From Litoreibacter halocynthiae (lineage in GTDB: Bacteria > Pseudomonadota > Alphaproteobacteria > Rhodobacterales > Rhodobacteraceae), in the NCBI RefSeq assembly GCF_004365635.1, contig NZ_SOBH01000004.1, forward strand, positions 310,001 through 374,000: a stretch of DNA of 64,000 nucleotides, given 5' to 3'. The notes under the pieces are model-generated. The model was given only the letters and a program-made list of their open reading frames with translations, did not search any database and had not been told where the DNA came from. Made by a program: the position numbers and the translations under genes. This document shows, one piece after another, positions 1-12,366 of this stretch; the first letter of the stretch is position 1, and every line of letters begins with the position of its first letter.

Positions 1-1122
1 GAGCTTGCCACCAAGCCAGACGCCCAAAAAAGACCCTAACTGGTGGGAAAAGAAGACTATTCCATAAAGCGTGCCCATGTAGCGTAGCCCAAAGATATGC
101 GCCACAAGACCAGAGGTGAGCGGTACTGTCGCGAGCCACAGGCTCCCCATCGCAAGGCTGAAGATGATCACCGTTGTCGGCGTCATTGGGGTCAGGATGA
201 ACCACGCGGCAACGACCGTTCGCCCTGCGTAAATGCCCGCAAGCAGGTATTTCTTGGAATGCCGCTTTCCCAGATACCCCGCAAGGATCGTTCCACCGAT
301 ATTGGACAGCCCGATCAGAGCAATGGACAGCGCGCCCAATGCAGATGTGGTGGTGATCCCCATACCCGCCAACAAGCCGCCGCCCGAGATTGGACCGCAT
401 ACCTCTGTGATGAATGCCGGAAAGTGAGCGGTGATAAATCCGAGTTGATAGCCGCAGGAGAAGAATCCCAGAAAGATCATCGTATAGGATGGATCCCTGA
501 AGGCACGCTTGAGGACAGTCCCTAAACTGTCTTCCAGCTCCGACCGTGTCGCCATGGGTGCGCGCATAAGCGGAAGCGCGAAAAGCGACAGAAGCATGAC
601 TGCGGCGAAGATCACGAAGACCGTTTGCCAAGGGAAGTAGCCCAACAAGAGTTCCGCTGCGGGTGCGCCAAAAACCTGACCGGCGGAGCCCGCAGCAGTC
701 GCGATACCCAGAGCCATCGACCGGTTTTCATCCGACGTGGCGCGGCCAACCATAGCAAGGATCACCCCGAAGCCCGTCCCGGCGATACCGAAACCTACAA
801 GTATCTCGTAGAACTGGTGCTCGCCCGGCGTGATAGCAAAAGACGATAAAACTAGCCCTGCAGCGTAGAATAGAGCACCCAGAATAATCGCTTTCCGGTC
901 CCCCATTTTTTCCGCAATCGCGCCAAAAATGGGCTGACCGATACCCCAAGCCAAGTTCTGGATTGCGATAGCAAGACTGAAATCAGCGCGCGGCCAGCCA
1001 AATTCCTCAGCGATGGGGATCTGGAACACTCCAAAGCTTGCACGGATCGAGAAGCCGAGCATCATTATGATGCAACCGACAATGAGAACCGGAGTGAAAA
1101 GAGGGGTACGTGTTTGTTCCAT
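1..1122 (-). CDS. MFS transporter, C-terminus cut by window edge
   Basis: The minus-strand frame is open from ATG at 1120-1122 to position 1, giving 374 codons with no stop. The protein begins MEQTRTPLFTPVLIVG and consists of successive hydrophobic segments separated by short charged loops, including a GDRK loop typical of the major facilitator superfamily between helices 2 and 3. The last visible residues resemble the late helices of monocarboxylate/oxalate-type members (FGLRYMGTLYG, then a FFSHQLGSFLG-like helix). It is therefore an inner-membrane secondary transporter, probably for an organic anion, but the substrate cannot be read from sequence. About 25-40 residues are probably missing beyond the left edge. 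It is divergent from zapE. Confidence 0.85.
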   Translation of the reverse strand, partial: MEQTRTPLFTPVLIVGCIIMMLGFSIRASFGVFQIPIAEEFGWPRADFSLAIAIQNLAWGIGQPIFGAIAEKMGDRKAIILGALFYAAGLVLSSFAITPGEHQFYEILVGFGIAGTGFGVILAMVGRATSDENRSMALGIATAAGSAGQVFGAPAAELLLGYFPWQTVFVIFAAVMLLSLFALPLMRAPMATRSELEDSLGTVLKRAFRDPSYTMIFLGFFSCGYQLGFITAHFPAFITEVCGPISGGGLLAGMGITTTSALGALSIALIGLSNIGGTILAGYLGKRHSKKYLLAGIYAGRTVVAAWFILTPMTPTTVIIFSLAMGSLWLATVPLTSGLVAHIFGLRYMGTLYGIVFFSHQLGSFLGVWLGGKL

Positions 1123-1206
1123 CGCGAGACCGTCGGTGAATTTCAGGTTTGCGTCAATTCACGAATATTGCGACACGAGGTAAGCAATATTGATGAGACG
1201 TGCCAC

Positions 1207-2289
1207 ATGCTTTTGACAGACAGTTACAACGCCAAGGTCCAAGCGGGGGAAATCGACCCCGACCCCGCGCAGATCGAGGCACTGCCGTTTTTTGATGTCG
1301 TGGCCGAAGAGATGGCAAGTTCAACAGGTAAAAAGAAGCTGTTCGGACTGTTTGGCACAGATGATGTGCCTGTGAAGGGGCTGTATCTGTGGGGTGGCGT
1401 TGGTCGCGGCAAGTCGATGCTGATGGACCTGTTCTTTGAGACCGTGCCAGAGCCGCGCAAGCGCCGCGTTCACTTTCATGCCTTCATGCAAGAGGTGCAC
1501 AGTGAGATGCACGAAGCGCGGAAAACCGGTGTGGACGACGCGATCAAACCGGTTGCCGATGACATTGCCCGTGATGTCCGCCTTCTGTGCTTTGACGAAA
1601 TGCAGATCAGCGACATCACCGATGCGATGATTGTCGGGCGGCTGTTCGAAAACCTCTTTGCCAGTGGCGTCGTAATCGTAACGACTTCAAACAGAGTGCC
1701 GGATGATCTGTATAAGAACGGGTTGAACCGCAATCTTTTTGTCCCGTTCATCGACCTTCTAAAGAGCCGTATGACGGTACACGAGCTGGCATCCGAGACC
1801 GATTACCGTCAGGATCGGCTGGAAGGCGAGCAGGTCTATTTCTCACCTGCGAACGCCCAGGCGAAGGCAAAGATTTCTGATATTTGGCAAAGCCTTACGG
1901 GTGGCGCAGCCGAGCCATTGATTCTTCGGGTCAAAGGGCGCGATGTGACCCTTCCGGCGTTTCGAAACGGGATCGCGCGGGCTAGCTTCTTTGATCTCTG
2001 CGGGCAACCCTTGGGCGCGGCAGATTATCTTGCTGTAGCTGAGAACGTGCGCGTTCTGGTGCTTGAGAACATTCCCTGCCTCTCGCGTGACAACTTTAAC
2101 GAAGCGAAACGCTTCGTGACCCTGATTGACGCATTGTATGAGGGCAGGGTTCGTCTGATTTGCTCAGCAGCTGCGCAACCAGAACGGCTGTATCTTGAGG
2201 GCGAAGGCGTGTTCGAATTCGAACGCACCGCGTCGCGGCTGCGCGAAATGCAGGCTGCGGAATGGGGTACTGAACAGGCTCTAACTTAG
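1207..2289 (+). CDS. zapE: cell division protein ZapE (AFG1-like ATPase)
   Basis: This is an AFG1/ZapE-family P-loop ATPase of about 360 aa. Walker A is GGVGRGKS at residues 63-70 and Walker B is LLCFDE at about 126-131, followed by the family's QISDITDA segment; the HFHAFM motif lies between them. In Escherichia coli ZapE associates with the Z-ring under stress and low oxygen, and the mitochondrial homologue acts in protein quality control. The frame is open from 1114, but homologues begin close to the MLLTDSYNAKVQ start at 1207, and the upstream extension overlaps the divergent MFS start, so I chose 1207. It ends 4 bp into the convergent folC. Confidence 0.9.
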   Translation: MLLTDSYNAKVQAGEIDPDPAQIEALPFFDVVAEEMASSTGKKKLFGLFGTDDVPVKGLYLWGGVGRGKSMLMDLFFETVPEPRKRRVHFHAFMQEVHSEMHEARKTGVDDAIKPVADDIARDVRLLCFDEMQISDITDAMIVGRLFENLFASGVVIVTTSNRVPDDLYKNGLNRNLFVPFIDLLKSRMTVHELASETDYRQDRLEGEQVYFSPANAQAKAKISDIWQSLTGGAAEPLILRVKGRDVTLPAFRNGIARASFFDLCGQPLGAADYLAVAENVRVLVLENIPCLSRDNFNEAKRFVTLIDALYEGRVRLICSAAAQPERLYLEGEGVFEFERTASRLREMQAAEWGTEQALT

Positions 2290-3557
2290 CCGTTTTCGCG
2301 CAACACACCACCAGCAAGGTAGAGCGAACCGCAAATCAGAATGCGGGCATTTGGATCGATTGCTGTAATATCACCAATCGCAGCCAAGACCGTTTCAGAT
2401 TCATGCGCTTGCAACCCTGCCTTTCGCGCGGCAGTAGCAGTTTGTTCTGCTGACAGGGTTGCCTGCTCACCCGGAATTGGAACAGCGTGAAGAGTTTGGG
2501 CGACCTCGGCGAGCGGTCTCATATAGCCAATGACGTCTTTGGTATTAAGCATCCCACACACCAAATGGGTCGGCTTCGAGGGCAGTGTTTTCAAAAGCGC
2601 AGACAGTGCCTCCCCCGCTGCGGGGTTGTGACCGCCATCAAGCCAAAGTTCCGCGGCACCTGCGGCCTTCACCAATGGACCGGTCTTCAAGCGCTGCATA
2701 CGGGCGGGCCAAACCGCTTGAACCATTGCAGCTTCGCAGGCGGCCTCATCAAAGCCAAGATGCCGGAGAACGGCAAGCGCAGCACCCGCATTCTGGAGTT
2801 GGTGCGCACCCAACAGGGCGGGCAATGGCAGATCCATCAGGCCGCGTTCGTCCTGTAAAATCAGCCGACCGCGCTCTTCCCAGACGTGCCAGTGCTGCCC
2901 ATACGCCAGAAGGGGAGCACCAAGCTTGGCTGCTTGTGCTTCGATCACTTCCATCGCTTCATCAGGCTGAGGTCCGACAACGCAAGGCACACCACGCTTG
3001 ATGATACCAGCCTTCTCAAAAGCGATCTTGGCAAGCGTGTTACCCAGATAACTCTCGTGGTCGATAGAGATCGGCGTGATCACCGAAACCTCTGGCTTAG
3101 CGATCACATTCGTGGCGTCCAGCCGCCCGCCCAGTCCCACCTCCAAAAGTGTAAAATCGGCTCTAACACGGCTGAAGGCGAGTAATGCCGCAACAGTCGT
3201 GATCTCGAAATAGGTGATCGATTCCGGCCCATTGGACGTGTAGCACTCATCGAGAACTTCGCTTAGATACTCTTCGGAAATCAACTCCCCAGCAAGGCGG
3301 ATACGCTCGTGAAACCGTGCCAGATGTGGCGAGGTGTACGCGTGAACCAACTTGCCAGCGCCTTCCATCCCAGCGCGGATCATCGCTTGTGTTGACCCTT
3401 TTCCATTGGTCCCAGCGATGTGAATTACCGGTGGCAACTTGGTTTCGGGATGGTCAAGCGTTTCCAGCAAGCGCCAGACGCGATCAAGGGTCAGGTCTAT
3501 GATCTTTGGGTGAAGCGCCATCATCCTGTTGAGGATGGCGTCGCTGGATTGTGTCAC
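2286..3557 (-). CDS. folC: dihydrofolate synthase / folylpolyglutamate synthase
   Basis: FolC adds glutamate to dihydropteroate and then extends the polyglutamate tail of folates, using ATP. The 423-aa length is normal. The Mur-ligase-like P-loop GTNGKGS lies at residues 49-55, followed later by the ligase motif ISIDHESYLGNTL and the C-terminal domain with WLDGGHNPAA. The ATG overlaps the accD stop by four bases, so it is translated downstream of accD. The accD-folC pair is a widespread arrangement in proteobacteria. Confidence 0.95.
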   Translation of the reverse strand: MTQSSDAILNRMMALHPKIIDLTLDRVWRLLETLDHPETKLPPVIHIAGTNGKGSTQAMIRAGMEGAGKLVHAYTSPHLARFHERIRLAGELISEEYLSEVLDECYTSNGPESITYFEITTVAALLAFSRVRADFTLLEVGLGGRLDATNVIAKPEVSVITPISIDHESYLGNTLAKIAFEKAGIIKRGVPCVVGPQPDEAMEVIEAQAAKLGAPLLAYGQHWHVWEERGRLILQDERGLMDLPLPALLGAHQLQNAGAALAVLRHLGFDEAACEAAMVQAVWPARMQRLKTGPLVKAAGAAELWLDGGHNPAAGEALSALLKTLPSKPTHLVCGMLNTKDVIGYMRPLAEVAQTLHAVPIPGEQATLSAEQTATAARKAGLQAHESETVLAAIGDITAIDPNARILICGSLYLAGGVLRENG

Positions 3558-4474
3558 TTGGCAGGTTCCGCAGGTTTCGCGTCCGCCTCGGCCTCTGGTG
3601 CCGGTAAATCGCCTTTCACCGCAGGGGGTAGGCCCGTGAGCATGCGGATGATCGTTACCAACTCGTCCTTGATATTCTTGCGGTGTGTCACCCGGTCCAG
3701 CATGCCATGGTCGAGCAAATATTCTGCACGCTGGAAGCCCTCTGGCAGCTTCTCACGGATGGTTTGCTCAATCACACGCGCGCCTGCGAAGCCAATAAGC
3801 GCATTCGGTTCAGCAATCTGTACGTCGCCCAACATCGCATAGGACGCCGTTACGCCGCCTGTGGTCGGGTGGGTCAACACAACGATGTAGGGCAGGCCCG
3901 CTTCTTTTAGCATCTCGACCGCAATGGTCGTACGCGGCATCTGCATCAGACCAAGAATTCCTTCTTGCATTCGCGCACCGCCAGCGGCGGAAAAAAGCAC
4001 CAACGGAAGACGCTTTTCAACGGCGCGTTCAGCAGCCGCGATGATCGCATTGCCGACATACATGCTCATAGAGCCGCCCATGAAGCTGAAATCCTGCGCA
4101 GCAGCCACGATTGGCGTGCGAAGGATTTCGCCTTCGGCAACCAACATCGCTTCCTTCTCGCCGGTCTTCTTTACCGCAGCCTTCATGCGGTCCGGGTATT
4201 TCTTTTGATCTTTGAAGTGCAGCGGATCCGCGACAGGCGCAGGTACGGTCACCTCGGAGAATATGCCGCCGTCAAACAACGCCTTGAAACGCTCGCGCGC
4301 TGTGATTGGCATGTGATGGTCGCAGTTTGAGCACACGTTCTGGTTGTCAGACAGCTCTCGGTGGAACAGCATCGTGCCGCACTCGTCGCATTTGGTCCAA
4401 AGGTTCTCTGGCACCTCGCGGCGCGAGAATAGCGAGTTGATAGTTGGCCGGACGTAGTTGGAAATCCAGTTCAT
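3554..4474 (-). CDS. accD: acetyl-CoA carboxylase carboxyltransferase subunit beta
   Basis: AccD is the beta subunit of the carboxyltransferase that, with AccA, moves carboxybiotin's CO2 to acetyl-CoA to make malonyl-CoA for fatty acid synthesis. A four-cysteine zinc ribbon is visible (C29, C32, C48, C51) ahead of the crotonase-fold domain, where glycine-rich stretches such as SAAGGARMQEG form the oxyanion region. Length is 306 aa, as usual. The C-terminus carries a low-complexity A/P/E/K tail typical of the family. It is the first gene of the accD-folC pair. Confidence 0.96.
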   Translation of the reverse strand: MNWISNYVRPTINSLFSRREVPENLWTKCDECGTMLFHRELSDNQNVCSNCDHHMPITARERFKALFDGGIFSEVTVPAPVADPLHFKDQKKYPDRMKAAVKKTGEKEAMLVAEGEILRTPIVAAAQDFSFMGGSMSMYVGNAIIAAAERAVEKRLPLVLFSAAGGARMQEGILGLMQMPRTTIAVEMLKEAGLPYIVVLTHPTTGGVTASYAMLGDVQIAEPNALIGFAGARVIEQTIREKLPEGFQRAEYLLDHGMLDRVTHRKNIKDELVTIIRMLTGLPPAVKGDLPAPEAEADAKPAEPAK

Positions 4475-4529
4475 GAGGCTCTGCTCCCGTTGCTTATATC
4501 CAGATAATCCCGAGGCTTGGAAATTGCAA

Positions 4530-5432
4530 TCAACGCAACGCGCGGCGGAGAAGGGCCCAGATCACAAACATCACTATTATGTCAAGGATGATGTAGTTCG
4601 TAAGGATGGACGTATCATCCATCGTGAACGGCGCATGGTAAAGTGCAAGCCCCGACAGCTCACCCGGAACACCGACCAATAGTAGCGCAACAAAGTTATT
4701 GGCGAAGTGAAAGCCCATCGCAGCGGCCAGATTGCCTGTCAGGCGTGTTAGATCCGCCGCGATAATTCCGAACATTGTCGTGGCAAACACGATCAAAAGG
4801 GCAAGCGTCAGGTCTATCGTATCATCGTAGTGCCCCGCACCGAACAACAATGCTGGCAATATCATCCAAACTATCGGGCTGTTAAACCGCGCTGCGAGCT
4901 GCTGTTGGAGGTAGCCCCGAAAGACCAGCTCCTCGGACGTGGTTTGGATGAACAGCAACGGTACTGCCCAAGTCAAATGCTTGATCCAAGCCGCAAAGGG
5001 CACATTGGGAGTATAGGTTTCAGGCGCGATGAGGCGCTCTGCCACGAAGAAGGTAACATTCGCGGCGGCCAGCACCGCTATCGCAATGAAGAAGTTGCGC
5101 GAGAAGCTTGTAGAAGGTCCAAAAAGGGAGGCAGGACCACGCCAGTGCCACGCAGCCATCGCGAAGGCTCCCAATCCCATGGGGATAAAGGTCGCAAGGA
5201 TTAAGGCCATTTGGCCGGGCGATGTTCCGTTACCGTAAAGAAGCGAGAAGGCATCCAGACCTTCCAGTTCGGGGAACACACCGGAGAGCAGGTCGATCCC
5301 GAACCATAGGACAACCGCTGCACCCAACATGTAAACGCCGAGGCCTGTGAGCACGCCTATGACAATTCGCCAAAATGCTGGATAGGCGCGGGCGGGCGCA
5401 ATGAAGGCCTCGAAAGCCGGAGTTCTGAGCAT
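4530..5432 (-). CDS. CPBP (CAAX/Abi) family intramembrane protease
   Basis: This is a multi-pass membrane protein of 300 aa with the CPBP/Rce1-like glutamic protease motifs: EELVFR at about residues 167-172, FGAGH ending at H201, and HFANN at about 242-246. Such enzymes process membrane-bound peptides or proteins, and bacterial substrates are mostly unknown. The frame extends to 5582, but a GAGGCG ribosome-binding site and a helix-preceding MLRTP start at 5432 fit better; the longer form has an unlikely basic extension overlapping ilvD's leader. It is divergent from ilvD. Confidence 0.85.
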   Translation of the reverse strand: MLRTPAFEAFIAPARAYPAFWRIVIGVLTGLGVYMLGAAVVLWFGIDLLSGVFPELEGLDAFSLLYGNGTSPGQMALILATFIPMGLGAFAMAAWHWRGPASLFGPSTSFSRNFFIAIAVLAAANVTFFVAERLIAPETYTPNVPFAAWIKHLTWAVPLLFIQTTSEELVFRGYLQQQLAARFNSPIVWMILPALLFGAGHYDDTIDLTLALLIVFATTMFGIIAADLTRLTGNLAAAMGFHFANNFVALLLVGVPGELSGLALYHAPFTMDDTSILTNYIILDIIVMFVIWALLRRALR

Positions 5433-5553
5433 ATGCAAGCGCCTCAACAGTGTTTTCGCCACGCTATCGCCGCAAAACCTGAGGTGCAATCGCGCTTGTG
5501 CCTGTTGGGCTTGGGCTTTATTCCGTTTCGCAACGCTTTTGAGGGAGCCATCC

Positions 5554-7287
5554 ATGCTGAAGAAACCTACCGATAAAACCAATATGCCCAGCCGCCATGT
5601 GACCGAGGGCCCATCGCGGGCACCGCACCGGTCATATTTCTACGCGATGGGCCTTGGCGACGAGGAAATTCACCAGCCATTCGTGGGTGTCGCAACCTGC
5701 TGGAACGAGGCCGCCCCCTGCAACATCTCCCTGAACCGTCAGGCGCAAGCGGTGAAGCTGGGCGTCAAGCAAGGCAACGGTACTCCACGTGAATTCACCA
5801 CGATCACCGTCACAGACGGCATCGCGATGGGCCACGAGGGCATGCGCTCGTCGCTGGCATCTCGCGAAGCCATTGCCGATACGGTTGAGCTGACCATGCG
5901 CGGCCACTGCTACGACGCGATTGTGGGCTTGGCGGGCTGTGACAAATCCCTTCCGGGTATGATGATGGCGATGATCCGCCTCAACACGCCTTCGGTGTTT
6001 ATCTATGGCGGCTCCATCCTTCCGGGCCGATTGAACGGCAAGGACGTCACTGTCCAAGACGTATTCGAAGCGGTGGGCGAACACCAAGCAGGCAACATGT
6101 CCGACGAAGCCCTGCGCACGCTAGAGCGCGTTGCTTGCCCCTCTGCGGGCGCTTGTGGTGGTCAGTTCACGGCCAACACCATGGCCTGCGTGTCCGAGGC
6201 GATTGGTTTGGCGCTGCCAAACTCCGCTGGTGCACCTGCGCCATATGAAAGCCGCGACCACTATTCCATCGCATCCGGTCAAGCCGTCATGAACCTGCTG
6301 GAGAAGAACATTCGCGCGCGGGATATCGTGACGCTGGAGTCCCTGCAGAACGCAGCGCGGGTTGTGGCCTGTACCGGTGGTTCGACCAATGCTGGCCTGC
6401 ACCTGCCAGCAATGGCGCACGAGGCTGGTATCGACTTCGATCTGGATGACGTCTGCGAAATTTTCCGCGACACGCCATACTTCGTCGATTTGAAGCCCGG
6501 CGGGCAGTATGTTGCCAAAGACCTTTATGAAGCGGGCGGCGTTCCTGTCATCATGAAAGAGCTGCGCAAAGCGGGTCTGATCAACGAAGACTGCATGACC
6601 GCGACCGGCTACTCGATCGGTGAAGAAATCGACCGCGTGGAATTGGAAGCTGACGGCAAGGTAATTTACTCCATCGGCGAGCCTCTGTCGAAAACAGGCG
6701 GTGTTGTTGGCCTCAAGGGTAACCTTGCCCCTGAAGGCGCAATCGTGAAGGTCGCGGGCATGTCGTCGCAGCACCAGATGTTCACCGGCCCAGCGCGTGT
6801 GTTCGAGTGCGAAGAAGATGCGTTCGACGCGGTTCAAAAGCGCGAATACGAAGAAGGCGAAGTACTGGTTATCCGCAACGAAGGACCGGCGGGCGGCCCC
6901 GGCATGCGCGAAATGCTGGCGACCACTGCGGCACTTTCCGGCCAAGGCATGGGAAAGAAGGTGGCGTTGATCACTGACGGTCGTTTCTCTGGGGCGACCC
7001 GCGGGTTCTGCGTGGGCCATGTCGGCCCAGAAGCTGCGCATGGTGGTCCGATTGCGCTACTTAAGAACGGTGACGTGATTACGTTGAACGCCATCTCTGG
7101 TGAAATCAGTGTGGATCTTACCGATGACGAACTCGCAGAGCGCAAAGCCAACTGGAAAGGCCCGCGCGACACGATTTACGCCTCCGGTGCTCTGTGGAAG
7201 TATTCGCAACTGGTTGGCTCTGCGAAGTTTGGCGCGTGTACCCATCCGGGTGCCAAGAAAGAACAGCATATCTACATGGATCTCTGA
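5554..7287 (+). CDS. ilvD: dihydroxy-acid dehydratase
   Basis: IlvD dehydrates 2,3-dihydroxy-isovalerate and 2,3-dihydroxy-3-methylvalerate, the last shared step before the transaminases in valine and isoleucine synthesis. Three cysteines suited to an Fe-S cluster are present: C56 (AAPCN), C129 (GCDKSLPGM) and C201 ([11 protein letters not shown]). The family signature [15 protein letters not shown] is near the C-terminus. The frame is open from 5401, but ATG 5554 is preceded by GAGGGAG at proper spacing and gives 577 aa, matching the family, so I used it. Confidence 0.96.
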   Translation: MLKKPTDKTNMPSRHVTEGPSRAPHRSYFYAMGLGDEEIHQPFVGVATCWNEAAPCNISLNRQAQAVKLGVKQGNGTPREFTTITVTDGIAMGHEGMRSSLASREAIADTVELTMRGHCYDAIVGLAGCDKSLPGMMMAMIRLNTPSVFIYGGSILPGRLNGKDVTVQDVFEAVGEHQAGNMSDEALRTLERVACPSAGACGGQFTANTMACVSEAIGLALPNSAGAPAPYESRDHYSIASGQAVMNLLEKNIRARDIVTLESLQNAARVVACTGGSTNAGLHLPAMAHEAGIDFDLDDVCEIFRDTPYFVDLKPGGQYVAKDLYEAGGVPVIMKELRKAGLINEDCMTATGYSIGEEIDRVELEADGKVIYSIGEPLSKTGGVVGLKGNLAPEGAIVKVAGMSSQHQMFTGPARVFECEEDAFDAVQKREYEEGEVLVIRNEGPAGGPGMREMLATTAALSGQGMGKKVALITDGRFSGATRGFCVGHVGPEAAHGGPIALLKNGDVITLNAISGEISVDLTDDELAERKANWKGPRDTIYASGALWKYSQLVGSAKFGACTHPGAKKEQHIYMDL

Positions 7288-7291
7288 TCCA

Positions 7292-7918
7292 GTGCGTTTG
7301 ACGGTTGCTCTTACAACGGTTGCATTTGCAGTATCGGCTTGCGGGGAAAACCCGCTGGCCGGTCTTTCCAATAGCAGATCGAAAGCTGCCCAAACAGAGA
7401 TCACCGTCACCGCCGACCGGATTGTTTTGCGCGGACCAACTGGTTTCTGCGTTGATCGGGAATCTTCGAAACACCGTCCAGCCCAAGCGTTTGTCGTGTT
7501 CGGTAACTGCGCCGCCATTTCAGGTAACGAAGAACTGCCGCAACCCTTCGTGAACGCCATTGCAACTGCGTCTGTGCTCCCTGCTGGAAAGAACGGTCCT
7601 ACAATTGGTGAGTCAGAAACGGCCTTGGAGGAATTTTTCAACTCTGAGTCCGGAAAAGCAGTGCTTAGTGCTACTGGTGACGCGGGTACCGTCGAGATTC
7701 TCGATAGCTTCACACGTAACGGAGCGTTTTTTGTGCACGCTCGAGATACCGGCGCGCCCTTGTTGACAGGCACGACGAATACCTACTGGCGTGGTTACTT
7801 TGATGTAAAGAACTCGGTGGTTGCACTCTCGGTTCTTGGTCTAAAAAACACGCCTATCAGCAGCGCCGACGGCCTCCAGACGCTGTATGACTTTGGCAAT
7901 GTCCTGATGGAAAACTAA
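7292..7918 (+). CDS. putative lipoprotein, function unknown
   Basis: The protein is about 208 aa. The GTG at 7292 gives a compact signal sequence MRLTVALTTVAFAVSAC whose VSAC at residues 14-17 fits a lipobox, so it is probably a periplasm-facing lipoprotein. The mature part has two early cysteines (in TGFCVDRE and FGNCAA) that could pair, and no catalytic motif I recognise. An in-frame longer reading from 7100 overlaps ilvD heavily and is implausible. The start lies only 4 nt after the ilvD stop, so it is probably co-transcribed with ilvD. Confidence 0.65.
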   Translation: MRLTVALTTVAFAVSACGENPLAGLSNSRSKAAQTEITVTADRIVLRGPTGFCVDRESSKHRPAQAFVVFGNCAAISGNEELPQPFVNAIATASVLPAGKNGPTIGESETALEEFFNSESGKAVLSATGDAGTVEILDSFTRNGAFFVHARDTGAPLLTGTTNTYWRGYFDVKNSVVALSVLGLKNTPISSADGLQTLYDFGNVLMEN

Positions 7919-8000
7919 GCTGTGGCAACCAAGAACGCTGTTCGAGCCCCCGTGGGAAATGTTGCCGAGACAGGACTCCTTCGCCGAATACTTGGTTGAA

Positions 8001-8029
8001 ACCATTGTTTGCAATATAGAAACAATGGT
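8001..8029. repeat. perfect 10-bp inverted repeat between two genes
   Basis: ACCATTGTTT (8001-8010) and AAACAATGGT (8020-8029) are exact reverse complements separated by 9 nt. No T-run follows on the plus strand, so it is not a canonical terminator. It sits in the 150-bp gap after the lipoprotein gene and 41 nt before the next start codon. It could be an operator or an RNA hairpin in the leader of the downstream gene. Confidence 0.6.
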
Positions 8030-8069
8030 AGCCGTCTAATTCAAAGCTAACAGGACTGTCTCAACACCT

Positions 8070-8843
8070 ATGATGGATCGGATGCGAGAATTCGTGCGAC
8101 GGCGGCTTCACCGCCGAACCTTGCGCCGTTGGGAGGCCGCGGTGCAAGACGCCGAGACCATAGATTTATCGCTATTGAGGCACCTTCGCGCACAAGCCCG
8201 CCAAATGCGTCGGCGGGTTGATCAGGTCACCCATGTTGCAGACGCCCGGCTGACCTTGCCCCGAATCGGCTCGAACGCGATCCGCAAGCCCGCGCAATCG
8301 GATTGGTCGCACCGGCCGGAGCTTTGGCGTGGCCCGGTATCGCCCGTGGGTATCTCCGCCGTTGAAAACCGGACAAGGATTGGTAATTCAGCCACGATCT
8401 ATCATGATTGCCAAATTTCCGAGCTGACTTTGCGCCAAGTGCGAAACACCCGCGAAGGCGATCTTGCACCATTTGGACTTCGCATGGACGTATTCAAATT
8501 TGATGGAAGCTTCCTGAGTTTGGTCATCGATCTACCAGAAAATGCCATTGATGGCCTTCGGAAGAACCACATCCTGAGAATGGATACAGAAGTAGAGACC
8601 GAAAAACCGTTAGAAATTTTTGCACGCCTGAATATCAAATACGGTCCCAACGTGGAGCAAGTTGTACGCGAGTTGCCACTGGATGGCTCTGAAATGATGG
8701 TGGAATTCGATCTGGCTCATACAAAAATCAGCGAGCGCCGTTTGGAGCGTATCTGGATGGATTTGATATTTGAGGGTCCGGAAATGAATGAAATCAATCT
8801 GCGCGACGTAACATTCAGCCGTCGCCCGCGCGCCGATTTCTAA
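8070..8843 (+). CDS. uncharacterised protein, DUF6478-like
   Basis: The 257-aa protein has a strongly basic, arginine-rich N-terminal 30 residues (MMDRMREFVRRRLHRRTLRRW) that could be an amphipathic or nucleic-acid-binding helix, then a mixed alpha/beta body with a repeated 'F-D-x-S-L-x-L-VIDLP' flavour. I recall this family from Rhodobacteraceae as DUF6478, from memory only. There is no signal peptide or membrane segment. It is followed 12 nt later by the 126-aa gene, so the two are likely co-translated and may act together. Function is unknown. Confidence 0.7.
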   Translation: MMDRMREFVRRRLHRRTLRRWEAAVQDAETIDLSLLRHLRAQARQMRRRVDQVTHVADARLTLPRIGSNAIRKPAQSDWSHRPELWRGPVSPVGISAVENRTRIGNSATIYHDCQISELTLRQVRNTREGDLAPFGLRMDVFKFDGSFLSLVIDLPENAIDGLRKNHILRMDTEVETEKPLEIFARLNIKYGPNVEQVVRELPLDGSEMMVEFDLAHTKISERRLERIWMDLIFEGPEMNEINLRDVTFSRRPRADF

Positions 8844-8855
8844 GGAACACGCCAC

Positions 8856-9236
8856 ATGAGCAAAGTCATCCTGACCAAAACACGTATTCAAGCCGGAATC
8901 TATGAAGCGGTACTAAGCGCCGAAACCGAGGAAAACTACAATCCCGACTTGGTCGCGGTTCATCTGGAGCGCGAACTGGATGGCTTGTCGGTCACCGAAG
9001 ACGCAAGTCTCGGGAACACATGGCATGTGCGCTTCAATATCCCACGCGAGGTTCTGACGGATGGGGTGCAAACCTTTCTGATCAACGAAAAACCGACAGG
9101 CGATACCTTGGACAGCTTTACGATTGTGACGGGTGAAGTTCTGTCCGACGACATCCGCGCCGAGATGGACTTGCTGCGGTCGGAACTCGACATGCTGAAG
9201 AAAGCGTTTCGCCGGCATTGCGTCGAGACAACTTGA
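8856..9236 (+). CDS. uncharacterised 126-aa protein, partner of the preceding gene
   Basis: This is a small acidic protein whose first 95 residues look beta-rich and whose last 30 form a probable helix (AEMDLLRSELDMLKKAF) with heptad-like leucines, suggesting oligomerisation. It starts 12 nt after the DUF6478-like stop with an AAGGAACAC ribosome-binding region. No motif was recognised. The tight spacing suggests the two encode a functional pair. Confidence 0.7.
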   Translation: MSKVILTKTRIQAGIYEAVLSAETEENYNPDLVAVHLERELDGLSVTEDASLGNTWHVRFNIPREVLTDGVQTFLINEKPTGDTLDSFTIVTGEVLSDDIRAEMDLLRSELDMLKKAFRRHCVETT

Positions 9237-9307
9237 AGACCAGACTTATCCGAGAAGTTGCGCGCATGACGCCGCGTTTTGCGTGACGTGCGCGTAAGCC
9301 TGAGTAA

Positions 9308-12222
<2,915 letters not shown>

Positions 12223-12231
12223 AGCTCACAA

Positions 12232-12255
12232 GGAAACATATGTTTACTTGTTTCC
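12232..12255. repeat. nested palindrome upstream of the LysR gene, possible operator
   Basis: GGAAACA (12232-12238) and TGTTTCC (12249-12255) are exact reverse complements, and inside them AAACATATGTTT (12234-12245) is a perfect 12-bp palindrome. The element lies 10 nt after the CorA-like stop and about 110 nt before the LysR start. No T-run follows, so a terminator is unlikely. LysR proteins often bind T-N11-A-type palindromes upstream of their own gene, so an autoregulatory operator is one reading. Confidence 0.5.
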
Positions 12256-12366
12256 ATGCCATCAACGATCCCAACAGATACCCCTGAATCGTCCAATGGA
12301 ATTCTCATTCCTGCCCCAATTGAACAGGATAACGCCTCAAACGTCATGAGTTATTGAGGTAACCGA

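Noticed and set aside
12240-12287. A 15-residue mini-ORF starting in the palindrome before the LysR gene
   Set aside because: The start codon is part of the palindrome itself, the product is too short to judge, and a leader-peptide role would need a terminator that I do not see.
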